From Kerstersia gyiorum (lineage in GTDB: Bacteria > Pseudomonadota > Gammaproteobacteria > Burkholderiales > Burkholderiaceae_B), in contig NZ_SGWZ01000001.1 of assembly GCF_004216755.1 (NCBI RefSeq), forward strand, positions 744,001 through 808,000: DNA of 64,000 nt, given 5' to 3'. Positions within the stretch are counted from its first letter, which is position 1, and the number at the start of each line of letters is the position of its first letter. The position numbers and the translations under genes are program-made. Shown here piece after piece: positions 32,791-42,485 of this stretch. The notes beneath the pieces were generated by a model. It was not told the DNA's origin, made no database searches, and saw nothing but the letters and a program-made list of their open reading frames with translations.

Positions 32791-35070
32791 TCAGATCTTG
32801 CAGGCGCCACCCGCGCAGGAATCGTCCTCGGCTTCTGCCTGGGCATCTGCCGCGCCGTCGCGGGTGTTGTGGTAGTACAGCGTCTTGAGACCGTACTTGT
32901 AGGCTTGCAACAGGTCCTTGAGCAGCTGCTTCATCGGCACGCGGCCGCCTTCGAAGCGTTGCGGGTCGTAGTTCGTGTTGGCCGAAATCGACTGGTCCAC
33001 GAACTTCTGCATGACGCCCACGAGCTTCAGGTAGCCCTCATTGCTGGGCATCTGCCACAGCAGTTCGTACTGGTTGCGCAGGCGCGGGAAGTCCGGCACC
33101 ACCTGGCGCAGGATGCCATCCTTGGATTGTTTCACCGACACCAGGCCGCGCGGCGGCTCGATGCCGTTGGTGGCATTGGCGATCTGGCTGGAAGTCTCGG
33201 AGGGCATCAGTGCGGTCAGCGTCGAATTGCGCAGGCCATACTGCTGGATGTCGCGGCGCAGCGATTCCCAGTCCAGGTGCAGCGGCTCGGTGCAGAAGGC
33301 ATCCAGGTCGCGCTTGTAGGTGTCGATCGGCAGGATGCCCTTGGCATAGGTCGTTTCGTCGAACGCCTTGCAGGGGCCGTACTCGCGCGACAGTTGCATC
33401 GACGCCTTCAGCAGATAGTACTGAATGGCTTCGAAGGTGCGGTGCGTCAGGCCGATGGCGGCGGCGTCGGAATAACGCGTGCCGTTCTTGGCCAGGTAAT
33501 AGGCGTAGTTGATGACGCCGACGCCCAGCGAACGGCGTTTTTCCGTGGCGTTCAGGGCTGCCTTGACCGGGTAGTCCTGGTAATCCAGCAGCGCATCCAG
33601 CGCGCGTACGGCGAGGTCGGCCAGGCCTTCCAGTTCGTCCAGCGATTCCAGGGCGCCCAGGTTGAAGGCCGACAGCGTGCACAGCGCGATTTCGCCGTCC
33701 GGGTCGTTGATGTCGTCGAGCTCACGGGTAGGCAGCGCGATTTCCATGCACAGATTGGATTGGCGCACCGGTGCCACAGCCGGATCGAAGGGGCTGTGGG
33801 TGTTGCAGTGATCGACGTTCTGGATGTAGATACGGCCGGTACCGGCGCGTTCCTGCATGACCAGCGAGAACAGTTCGGTGGCAGGCAGGCTGCGCTTGCG
33901 GATGGACGGGTCGGCTTCGTATTTCAGGTACAGGCGCTCGAATTCATCCTGGTCGGCGAAGAAGGCGTCGTACATGCCCGGCACGTCATGCGGCGAGAAC
34001 AGCGTGATGTTCTGGCCCTTGATCAGGCGCTGGTACAGCAGGCGGTTGATCTGCACGCCGTAGTCCAGGTGGCGGATACGGTTTTCCTCGACGCCACGGT
34101 TGTTCTTCAATACCAGCAGCGACTCCACTTCCAGGTGCCACAGCGGGTAGAACAGGGTGGCGGCGCCACCGCGCACTCCACCCTGCGAGCAGGATTTCAC
34201 CGCTGCCTGGAACATCTTGTAGAACGGGATGCAGCCGGTATGCTGGGCTTCGCCGCCACGGATCTCGCTGCCGAGCGCGCGGATGCGGCCACCGTTGATG
34301 CCGATGCCGGCGCGTTGCGACACATAGCGCACGATGGCGCTGGTCGTGGCGTTGATGCTGTCCAGGCTGTCGCCGCATTCGATCAGCACGCAGGAACTGA
34401 ACTGGCGGGTCGGCGTGCGCACGCCGGACATGATGGGCGTGGGCAGGGAAATCTTGAAGCGCGACACGGCGTCGTAGAAGCGCTTGACGTAATCCAGGCG
34501 GGTCTCCTTGGGATACTTGGAGAACAGGCACATGGCCACCAGGATATACAGGAACTGTGGGCTCTCGTAGAGCTGCTTGGTCACGCGGTTCTGCACCAGG
34601 TACTTGCCTTCCAGCTGCTTCACGGCGGCATAGGCAAAATCCATGTCGCGCCAGTGGTCGATGTACTGGTTGAGTTCATCGAACTCGGCTTCGTCGTAAT
34701 CCTTCAGCAGGTGCTCGTCGTACTTGCCCAGCGCCGTCAGCTTGCGCACGTGTTCGAGCAGGTGCGGCGGCTCGAACTGGCCGAAAGCGATCTTGCGCAG
34801 GTGGAAAATCGCCAGACGGGCGGCGAGGTACTGGTAATCGGGCGTGTCTTCCGAAATCAGGTCGGCAGCCGACTTGATGATGGTTTCATGGATATCGTCG
34901 GTGCGGATCCCGTCGTAGAACTGGATGTGGGATTTCAGCTCCACTTGCGAAACCGAGACATTGTCCAGGCCTTCGGCGGCCCAGGTAATGACACGATGAA
35001 TCTTGTCGAGGTTGATTGACTCCTGGCGCCCGTCGCGCTTGGTCACTTTCATCGTCTCGTATTTCGTCAT
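32791..35070 (-). CDS. nrdA: Class Ia ribonucleotide reductase, large subunit
   Basis: 759 residues, like the 761 of E. coli NrdA and strikingly similar along the whole length. An N-terminal ATP-cone (VTKRDGRQESINLDKIHRVI) occupies about residues 8-95. Catalytic Cys residues lie in FSSCVLIECGDSLDSINA, RQSNLCMEIALPT and IALCTLSAFNLG. The C-terminal redox pair is in DDSCAGGACKI. It reduces ribonucleoside diphosphates to deoxy forms in the cytosol. AAAGG lies eight bases before the ATG. Transcribed in the order nrdA, nrdB, ferredoxin. Many Burkholderiales carry a longer NrdA, so this compact E. coli/Neisseria-like form is of interest. Confidence 0.96.
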   Translation of the reverse strand: MTKYETMKVTKRDGRQESINLDKIHRVITWAAEGLDNVSVSQVELKSHIQFYDGIRTDDIHETIIKSAADLISEDTPDYQYLAARLAIFHLRKIAFGQFEPPHLLEHVRKLTALGKYDEHLLKDYDEAEFDELNQYIDHWRDMDFAYAAVKQLEGKYLVQNRVTKQLYESPQFLYILVAMCLFSKYPKETRLDYVKRFYDAVSRFKISLPTPIMSGVRTPTRQFSSCVLIECGDSLDSINATTSAIVRYVSQRAGIGINGGRIRALGSEIRGGEAQHTGCIPFYKMFQAAVKSCSQGGVRGGAATLFYPLWHLEVESLLVLKNNRGVEENRIRHLDYGVQINRLLYQRLIKGQNITLFSPHDVPGMYDAFFADQDEFERLYLKYEADPSIRKRSLPATELFSLVMQERAGTGRIYIQNVDHCNTHSPFDPAVAPVRQSNLCMEIALPTRELDDINDPDGEIALCTLSAFNLGALESLDELEGLADLAVRALDALLDYQDYPVKAALNATEKRRSLGVGVINYAYYLAKNGTRYSDAAAIGLTHRTFEAIQYYLLKASMQLSREYGPCKAFDETTYAKGILPIDTYKRDLDAFCTEPLHLDWESLRRDIQQYGLRNSTLTALMPSETSSQIANATNGIEPPRGLVSVKQSKDGILRQVVPDFPRLRNQYELLWQMPSNEGYLKLVGVMQKFVDQSISANTNYDPQRFEGGRVPMKQLLKDLLQAYKYGLKTLYYHNTRDGAADAQAEAEDDSCAGGACKI

Positions 35071-36040
35071 CAGGAAAACCTTTCGTCGGTAGAACAGCCC
35101 CGGCCTGCGAAGCAGCGGCAGGCGGAGCGCAATAGTTCGTCAAAATATCTGTGTTGCAGCTAACAGTGTTGCCGTGGCACCGGTGCGGTGCCTTATGTAC
35201 CTGTCCACAAAAAAAAGCCCCCCTCGTTGCGCTGGCCTGCCGTTCCGGCAGCAGGCTGCCTGGTCATGGGGAAACGGCGGTACGACATCAACGGAGAGAG
35301 TCCCTTTGTTATAGACAGGCCGCATCCAACTCGCCTGAACGCCGGGTGGGGAACATGGCTCTGTCATCAGTTCACGGGAAGCGTACTCTGCCGGAAAACA
35401 CAGCGCTGCGGCGTAGGTGGTGAACAGAGTCGAAGCGAGTTTATCGCGTGGCTCGGTAACTTTAAAGACTGGTGTTTCCGTGCCAAAAGATGTAGGCGAA
35501 CACGGGCATGACTCGTCGAAAACCGCGTAAGCCCCATGGGTGCTGGGATTGCGCCTGGTCAGACCATTTCCTTGGCTGGGAAAATGCTCAAAGAAGGAGC
35601 AAAAAAATAATCAAAAAATAAATGGGGGCTGTGATGAAAATGACGACATCTAGGGTTTTTTCTATAGAAAAGCCCATATGTAGTATTTCTTAACAGGGGC
35701 TGACGGCATTTCAATATATGAAAAATTGGGCGAAATCCGTCGGCGAACTCCTTGAGGAATGGCCTCAGCCTCGCTCTCGTTCCGACCGGCAAGCGCTGTG
35801 TTTTCGGGTCGTCAAAAGGCTGGCCAGGCCAATCGAAATGCCGGGTTTTTTTTCCGTCTTTTCAGTGCCTTGAATACCGGTCGTGCTTGCATCATTACCA
35901 GACTCGGATGGCGATGGAAAACGGCCATGAATCCAGGCCAAGTTGCCAGCCGTATCGGTTGCCTCTATTCCGCCAGTACAAGGCCTTGCCGAAGCCGGGC
36001 GCGACTCGATCGTTCAGTGCGGTGGGGGATGAATCAGCGG

Positions 36041-36259
36041 CCAGAGGTGACAAGCCTGGGCCGGGGCGTGGAGCATGTCGCCATCCCGCAGGCAAACGGG
36101 GAGAAGAGGTTGCGCATGTCTGAGCGAGTGCATGTCAGCAGTCCGGGGGACTGCTGACCTCGCGAGTTGCGCGACCGCCCCGTTTGCCTGCGGGATGGCG
36201 GGAAGTTCTGGCGCAGCCAGAACCATGCGATCGGCCTGGCCCAGGCTTGTCACCTCTGG
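36041..36259. mobile_element. MITE-like ~219-bp interrupted palindrome
   Basis: Three nested inverted repeats share one centre. The outer arms are 22 bp (36041-36062 with 36238-36259, beginning CCAGAGGTGACAAGCC). The middle arms are 23 bp (36079-36101 with 36178-36200, core CATCCCGCAGGCAAAC). The inner arms are 11 bp (GTCAGCAGTCC at 36134-36144 with 36148-36158). A further hairpin, GTTCTGGC-GCA-GCCAGAAC, lies in the right arm. No transposase is encoded. This could be a non-autonomous transposable element or a highly structured RNA gene. Confidence 0.5.
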
Positions 36260-36316
36260 TTGCGGCTTGGCAAGGGCAGGCGCATGATTGCCCATGCGCC
36301 TGCCCCTTCGCTCTTG

Positions 36317-36348
36317 CCGCCAGGTGACCACCGCTGGTCGCCTGGCGG
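36317..36348 (-). terminator. GC-rich hairpin after gatB
   Basis: CCGCCAGG-T-GACCA pairs with TGGTC-G-CCTGGCGG around a four-base loop, ending eight bases past the gatB stop. No T-run follows on the minus strand, so termination is uncertain. A second 13-bp hairpin lies at 36274-36305. Confidence 0.45.
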
Positions 36349-36356
36349 TCGCGCTT

Positions 36357-37814
36357 TTAGCTCTCGAGCTTTTCTTTCAACAGACTATTGACCTGCTGCG
36401 GGTTCGCCTTGCCCTTGGCGGCCTTCATGATCTGGCCTACCAGCGAGTTGAACGCCTTCTGCTTCCCGGCGCGATACTCCTCGACAATCGCCGGATTGGT
36501 CGCCAGCACTTCGTCGATCATCGCGCCGATCGCGCCAGAATCGCTGATCTGCTTCAGGCCGCGAGACTCGATGATCGCATCGGCATCGCCATTGCCTTCG
36601 CCGGCCCACAGCGCCGCGAATATCTCGCGGGCGATCTTGTTGGATACCGTGCCGTCGGCAATACGGGTTACCAGCTTGGCCAGGCTCGCGGCGCTGATCG
36701 GGCTGTCCGCAATCGTCTTCTCCTCGCGGTTCAGCGCAGCTGCCAGTTCGCCCATGATCCAGTTGGCTAGCGTCTTGGCATGGCCTTCCGGCACGGCTGC
36801 AGCGGCCTGCTCGAAATAGGCGGCGGTGTCGCGGTCTGCGCCCAGTTGGGATGCATCATAGGCCGTCACGCCATACTGCTCCTGCAGGCGGGCCTGCAGG
36901 GCGGCGGGCAGCTCGGGCATGGCCGAGCGCACTGCCTCGATCCATTCCGGTGAAATCGCGATCGGAGGCAGGTCGGGATCGGGGAAGTAGCGGTAATCGT
37001 GCGCATCTTCCTTGCTGCGCATGCTGCGCGTTTCGTCGCGGTCGGCATCGTACAGGCGGGTTTCCTGCACCACGGTGCCGCCGTCCTCGATCAGCTCGAT
37101 CTGGCGGCGCGCCTCGTAGAGGATGGCGCGTTCCAGGAAACGGAACGAGTTCACGTTCTTGATTTCCGTACGGGTGCCGAACTCCTTCTGGCCAACCGGA
37201 CGCACCGACACGTTGGCGTCCACGCGGAACGAACCTTCCTGCATGTTGCCGTCGCAGATGCCCAGCCAAACTACCAGGCTATGCAGGGCGCGGGCGTAGC
37301 CCACGGCCTCGGCTGCCGAACGCATTTCTGGTTCGGAAACAATTTCCAGCAGCGGCGTACCGGCGCGGTTCAGGTCGATGCCGGTTGCAGGCGTGCCATT
37401 GGCAAACGCGAAATCATCATGCAGCGACTTGCCGGCGTCTTCTTCCAGGTGGGCGCGGGTCAGGTTGACCGTCCTGCGCTCCTCGCCCACGAAAAAGCTC
37501 AGGCTGCCGCCCTGCACCACCGGGATCTCAAACTGCGAAATCTGATAACCCTTGGGCAAGTCCGCGTAGAAATAATTCTTCCGGGCAAACACCGACAGCG
37601 GCGCGATATGCGCGCCAACGGCCAGGCCGAAACGGATGGCACGCTCCACGGCGCCATAGTTGGGCACGGGTAGGCTGCCGGGCAGCGCCATATCCACCAG
37701 GTTGGCCTGGGTATTGGGCGCGGCGCCGAAGCGGGTGCTGCTGCCAGAGAAAATTTTGGAATGGGTGGAAAGCTGGGTATGGGTTTCCAATCCGATGACG
37801 ATTTCCCAGGCCAT
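36357..37814 (-). CDS. gatB: Asp/Glu-tRNA amidotransferase subunit B
   Basis: 485 residues. GatB binds the mischarged tRNA and activates its side chain with ATP in the GatCAB complex, making Gln-tRNA or Asn-tRNA. Family motifs: WEIVIGLETHTQLSTHSKIF at the N-terminus, KNYFYADLPKGYQISQFEIP, DLNRAGTPLLEIVSEPEMRS and EGSFRVDANVSVRP. The C-terminal YqeY-like tail domain (IADGTVSNKIAREIFAALW) ends with IMKAAKGKANPQQVNSLLKE. Its ATG shares one base with the gatA stop, so translation is coupled. It is the last gene of gatC-gatA-gatB. Confidence 0.96.
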   Translation of the reverse strand: MAWEIVIGLETHTQLSTHSKIFSGSSTRFGAAPNTQANLVDMALPGSLPVPNYGAVERAIRFGLAVGAHIAPLSVFARKNYFYADLPKGYQISQFEIPVVQGGSLSFFVGEERRTVNLTRAHLEEDAGKSLHDDFAFANGTPATGIDLNRAGTPLLEIVSEPEMRSAAEAVGYARALHSLVVWLGICDGNMQEGSFRVDANVSVRPVGQKEFGTRTEIKNVNSFRFLERAILYEARRQIELIEDGGTVVQETRLYDADRDETRSMRSKEDAHDYRYFPDPDLPPIAISPEWIEAVRSAMPELPAALQARLQEQYGVTAYDASQLGADRDTAAYFEQAAAAVPEGHAKTLANWIMGELAAALNREEKTIADSPISAASLAKLVTRIADGTVSNKIAREIFAALWAGEGNGDADAIIESRGLKQISDSGAIGAMIDEVLATNPAIVEEYRAGKQKAFNSLVGQIMKAAKGKANPQQVNSLLKEKLES

Positions 37815-39331
37815 TAGAGCGACTCCGGTTTACGTTGATGCCAATCGGTGACTTGCTGATAACGCTCGGCGATGGCCAGCAAGCGGCCGTCCTGGAAATG
37901 GTTGCCGATCAGCTGCATGCCCACGGGCAGCGGCTTGGCGCGGGTGGTATCGAAACCGCAGGGAATGGCGACGGACGGCAGGCCGGCCAGGTTCACGCCC
38001 AGCGTATAGATATCCGACAGCCAGTCGGCGCGCGGGTCATCGCTGTTCTCGCCGATGCGGCGGGCAGCCTGGGGCGAGACTGGGCCGAGGATCACATCGC
38101 ACTCTTCGCGCAAGGCCTTCTGGAAGTCTTCCGCGATCAGGCGGCGCAGGCGCTGGGCCTGCAGGTAATAGGCATCGTAATAACCATGCGACAGCACATA
38201 GGTGCCCAGCAGGATGCGGCGCTGGGTTTCGGTGCCGAAACCCTCGGCGCGCGAGCGGCTGATCATGTCGTTCAGGTCGGTGAACTGCTCGGCACGGTGA
38301 CCGTAGCGCACGCCGTCATAGCGGGCCAGGTTGCTGGAGGCTTCTGCCGGGGCGATCACGTAGTAGGCCGGAATGGCCAGTTCGGTGCGCGGCAATGAAA
38401 TGTCCACGCGGCGGGCGCCCAGCGCTTCGAATTCGCGCAAGGCGGCTTCGATGGCATCCGCCACCTGGGGGTCCAGCCCGTCGCTGAAGTATTCGCGCGG
38501 CAGGCCGATACGCAGGCCTTCCAGCGGGCGGGCACCAGCAGCGGCCTGGGCCGCCTGGCTGGCATCGTAGTCACGCGACAGCCAGCCATCCGGGATGTCG
38601 TGGCTGGTGGCATCCTTGGCATCGAAACCGGCAATGGCGTCCAGCATCAGGTAGACGTCACGGGCGCTGCGCGCCAGCGGGCCGGCCTGATCCAGGCTGG
38701 AGCCGTAGGCGATGATGCCGAAGCGCGATACCGCGCCATAGGTCGGCTTGATGCCGCTGACGCCGCACAGCGCGGCCGGCTGGCGTACTGAGCCGCCGGT
38801 ATCCGTGCCGGTGGCGGCAGGCACCAGGCCCGCCGCCACGGCGGCGGCCGAACCACCCGACGAACCGCCGGGGACGGCATCCTGATCCCAGGGGTTGCGT
38901 ACCGGGCCGAAGGCCGAGTTCTCGTTGGCCGAGCCCATGGCGAATTCGTCGCAGTTGAGCTTGCCCAGCGAGACTGTGCCGGCTGCCAGCAGCTTCTCGA
39001 CCACGGTGGCGTCGAAGGGGCTGACGTAATTGGCCAGCATGCGGCTGCCGGCTGTCGTGCGCCAGCCCTGGGTGACGAAAGTATCCTTGTGGGCGATGGG
39101 CACACCGGTCAGCGGGCCGGCCTGGCCGGCGGCGATGCGGGCATCGGCGGCACGGGCCTGGGCCAGGGTCAGGTCGGCATCGACATGCAGGAAAGCGTTG
39201 AGGGTGTCGGTGCGGCCGATGGCGTCCAGCGCACTCTGGGCCAGTTCGGCGGCGCTGACCTGGCGCTGGTCCAGGGCCAGGCGCAGGCCGGCAATGCCGT
39301 CGAACCCGGCATGGAGGGGAGATTGGGACAT
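37814..39331 (-). CDS. gatA: Asp/Glu-tRNA amidotransferase subunit A
   Basis: 505 residues. Amidase-signature enzyme that releases ammonia from glutamine for the GatB reaction. The Ser-cisSer-Lys triad is visible as VPIAHKDTFVTQGW (Lys) and DAVPGGSSGGSAAAVAAGLV (Ser pair). The segment LGTDTGGSVRQPA-type sequence appears as ATGTDTGGSVRQPAALCG. The gene starts two bases after gatC ends and overlaps gatB by one base, so all three subunits are made together. Confidence 0.96.
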   Translation of the reverse strand: MSQSPLHAGFDGIAGLRLALDQRQVSAAELAQSALDAIGRTDTLNAFLHVDADLTLAQARAADARIAAGQAGPLTGVPIAHKDTFVTQGWRTTAGSRMLANYVSPFDATVVEKLLAAGTVSLGKLNCDEFAMGSANENSAFGPVRNPWDQDAVPGGSSGGSAAAVAAGLVPAATGTDTGGSVRQPAALCGVSGIKPTYGAVSRFGIIAYGSSLDQAGPLARSARDVYLMLDAIAGFDAKDATSHDIPDGWLSRDYDASQAAQAAAGARPLEGLRIGLPREYFSDGLDPQVADAIEAALREFEALGARRVDISLPRTELAIPAYYVIAPAEASSNLARYDGVRYGHRAEQFTDLNDMISRSRAEGFGTETQRRILLGTYVLSHGYYDAYYLQAQRLRRLIAEDFQKALREECDVILGPVSPQAARRIGENSDDPRADWLSDIYTLGVNLAGLPSVAIPCGFDTTRAKPLPVGMQLIGNHFQDGRLLAIAERYQQVTDWHQRKPESL

Positions 39332-39333
39332 GA

Positions 39334-39645
39334 TTATTCGATCACCTTGGGAACCAGGAACAGGCCGTCGGCCGCTGCGGGAGCGTTGGCCATCAGGGCG
39401 TCGCGCTCCGCCGGCGTGGCCGGGGCTGCGGTGACGGCATCTTCGCGCAGGCGGGCCACGACTTCGCCATTCACCGCCAGCGGGTGGGCCAGCGGTTCCA
39501 CGCCGCTGGTATCGGCCTGGCCGAGCTGCGTATAGATATCCAGCAGACGGTTGAGTTCATCCTGGGTGCGGGCAGTTTGCTCCGGGGTCAGGGCGATGCG
39601 GGCCAGCCGGGCGATGCGTGCCACGTCTTGTTGATTGAGCGCCAT
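39334..39645 (-). CDS. gatC: Asp/Glu-tRNA amidotransferase subunit C
   Basis: 103 residues from the ATG at 39645; a longer frame upstream lacks similarity. GatC stabilises the GatA-GatB pair. Family features: LNQQDVARIARLARIALTPE at the N-terminus, LGQADTSGVEPLAHPL in the middle and a C-terminus (NAPAAADGLFLVPKVIE) typical of the family. It heads the gatCAB operon and is divergent from mreB, about 285 bases apart, a region that must hold both promoters. Confidence 0.93.
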   Translation of the reverse strand: MALNQQDVARIARLARIALTPEQTARTQDELNRLLDIYTQLGQADTSGVEPLAHPLAVNGEVVARLREDAVTAAPATPAERDALMANAPAAADGLFLVPKVIE

Positions 39646-39929
39646 AATTCTCTGCAGCGACGGGGGGGCGAAAAACGCCGGCCCGGACTGTCTGTCAAGG
39701 AAGTTGGAAGAAAATGAGCCCGACAAGAAGTAAGAAAGTCGCAAAACTCTTTGCTTCTTAAAGGGCGTGCGAAAATTATAAGTTATGATTCATGATCCAT
39801 TCGGCCTGGCCAGGATGGCGTGCCCGTGTGCGTGTCCGCCCGACGCCGATCTGGTCTCCTTGCGGCGCCATGACTGACAGCTGGCGTCCGTTTCCCGTTT
39901 TCCCCCGCAATCCTGCTAGCTGAGTTCCC

Positions 39930-40973
<1,044 letters not shown>

Positions 40974-41014
40974 TCCTGGCCTGACGTGCGGGCCGGGTCG
41001 GTTTCTGGCCTGAT

Positions 41015-41899
41015 ATGCAACACGCTCCTGCACCGCGCCTGTTCAAGCATGCGCCGTCGCTCGAAACCCGGATGATAGCCCTGGCGCTGTTGGCGCTGGC
41101 GCTGCTGGTGGCGGACGCCCAATGGCGTCCGGCGCTCGAACCGGTGCGCCAGGGCCTGAGCCTGGCCATCTATCCTTTCCAGCGTGCGGTACTGTTGCCG
41201 CGCGACCTGGTGCGTTCGGTCAATGATTGGCTCAATGCGGCGGCACTGGTACGTTCCGAGAACGAGTTGCTGCAGCGCCAGCGCATCGAACTGGCTCAGA
41301 TTTCCACGCATGCGGCCCAGCTCGCGGCGGAAAATGCGCAGTTGCGGCGCCTTTTGGGCGTTGGCGACCGCCCGGCAGGGCGGGGCGCTGTGGTCGTGCA
41401 GGTCATGTACGAGCCCTTGAGCGTCTACAACCGCCGGCTGGTATTCGATAAAGGCGCCTCCAGCGGCATTGCTGCCGGCATGCCTGTCATCGACGAAGGC
41501 GGCGTGGTTGGGCAGATCGTTCGCACCACGCCCATGACCTCCGAGGCCGCGTTGCTTACCGACGAAGGGGTGTCCATTCCCGTGCAGTCTCTGCGCAATG
41601 GCTTGCGCCTGATTGCATTTGGCGGCAAATCGCCTGGCAAGGTGGAAGTCCGCTACCTGTCCGCTGATGACGACATTACCGAAGGCGACATCCTTGTCAC
41701 CAGCGGCCTGGGGGGCTTTTTCCCGGCGGGCCTGCCAGTGGCGCGCATCGAACGGGTGGAGCGGGATACCGAGTCTGGCTTTGCCAGCGCCGTTGGCGAA
41801 CCCTTGTCGCATCCCGAGCGCTACCGGCACTTCCTGGTGCTGCTCGATGGCGAGGCGGCGTCCCAGCCGGATGGCGCGACACCTGAGGAGACGCCATGA
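41015..41899 (+). CDS. mreC: Rod-shape-determining protein MreC
   Basis: 294 residues. One N-terminal membrane helix (MIALALLALALLVADAQW) precedes a coiled-coil stretch (about residues 65-110, ELLQRQRIELAQISTHAAQL) and a periplasmic double beta-barrel domain (GVGDRPAGRGAVVVQVMYEP, DKGASSGIAAGMPVIDEGGV). It links MreB filaments to the PBP2-RodA synthase in the periplasm. It lies 41 bases after mreB and overlaps mreD by four bases. The first ~20 residues are uncertain because no strong ribosome-binding site marks the start. Confidence 0.93.
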   Translation: MQHAPAPRLFKHAPSLETRMIALALLALALLVADAQWRPALEPVRQGLSLAIYPFQRAVLLPRDLVRSVNDWLNAAALVRSENELLQRQRIELAQISTHAAQLAAENAQLRRLLGVGDRPAGRGAVVVQVMYEPLSVYNRRLVFDKGASSGIAAGMPVIDEGGVVGQIVRTTPMTSEAALLTDEGVSIPVQSLRNGLRLIAFGGKSPGKVEVRYLSADDDITEGDILVTSGLGGFFPAGLPVARIERVERDTESGFASAVGEPLSHPERYRHFLVLLDGEAASQPDGATPEETP

Positions 41900-42477
41900 G
41901 CACCCGGCGCGAAGAGGCTGCGCTGCGCTCGCGGGCGCGCTCCGGCAAACCGCCAGTGCCGCGTTCGCGGATTGTCGAGGACGACATCCTGGTGCCGGCG
42001 CGGGGCTGGTTTGTCTGGGTGACGCTTATTGGCTTCTGGCTGCTGTCCCTGTTGCCCTGGCGCGCCTGGCCAAGTTCGCCGGACTTGCTGCTGCTTGCCC
42101 TGGCCTTCTGGGCCGTGCACGAGCCTGCGCGGGTAGGGATGCTGGTCGCCTTCGTCTTTGGCATCCTGATGGATGTGCACGATACCGTGCTGCTGGGGCA
42201 GCATGCCCTGATCTATGTGCTGGTAGTCTATGGCGCGCAGGCCCTGCATCGCCGCCTGCAACGGTTCGACCTGTTGCGGCAGGCGCTGCATATGCTGCCC
42301 ATTTTCGTGGCCGCCACATTGCTGGGGCTGATGGTTTCCGCCTGGCTGATGGGCGCCTGGCCGGGCTGGGTCTGGCTGCAGGGCGCCGTGCTGACCGGCG
42401 TATTGTGGCCGGTGCTGGGTTGGGTGCTGCTGTTGCCGCAGCGCCGTATTGACGATACCGACGGTACGGTGCGCTGA
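41896..42477 (+). CDS. mreD: Rod-shape-determining protein MreD
   Basis: 193 residues, about five hydrophobic helices between residues 38 and 180. The basic N-terminus is longer than in E. coli MreD (about 162 residues). The segment MLVAFVFGILMDVHDTVLLG is the family core. It is an inner-membrane part of the elongasome. The start overlaps mreC (ATGA) and mrdA begins eight bases after it, as in the standard operon. Confidence 0.9.
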   Translation: MSTRREEAALRSRARSGKPPVPRSRIVEDDILVPARGWFVWVTLIGFWLLSLLPWRAWPSSPDLLLLALAFWAVHEPARVGMLVAFVFGILMDVHDTVLLGQHALIYVLVVYGAQALHRRLQRFDLLRQALHMLPIFVAATLLGLMVSAWLMGAWPGWVWLQGAVLTGVLWPVLGWVLLLPQRRIDDTDGTVR

Positions 42478-42485
42478 CCCCCGCC

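Larger units (their letters stand above)
35071..36356. other. 1.28-kb gene-poor region upstream of nrdA
   Basis: It lies between the gatB stop and the nrdA start, both on the minus strand, and must contain the nrdA promoter. On the minus strand about 140 bases before nrdA there is a hairpin (GCCTGC...GCAGGC near 35246-35267) followed by GGGGGGC and eight T, which looks like an attenuator. About 35570-35730 is AT-rich. A 51-codon frame (35718-35873, beginning MKNWAKSVGELLEEWPQP) has no ribosome-binding site and no recognised family, so I do not call it. A MITE-like palindrome fills 36041-36259, and GC hairpins follow at 36274-36305 and 36317-36348. Other frames here look spurious. Confidence 0.6.

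Noticed and set aside
32761..35019. 752-codon open frame antisense to nrdA
   Set aside because: A shadow of nrdA codon usage; the nrdA product is conserved over its full length.
35130..35180. NrdR boxes before nrdA
   Set aside because: An ACACAGATATTTTGAC-like word is present on the minus strand, but it misaligns with the consensus and no second box at the expected spacing was found.
36014..36331. Short frames within the 36041-36259 palindrome
   Set aside because: They arise from the inverted repeat itself, on both strands, and have no start signals.
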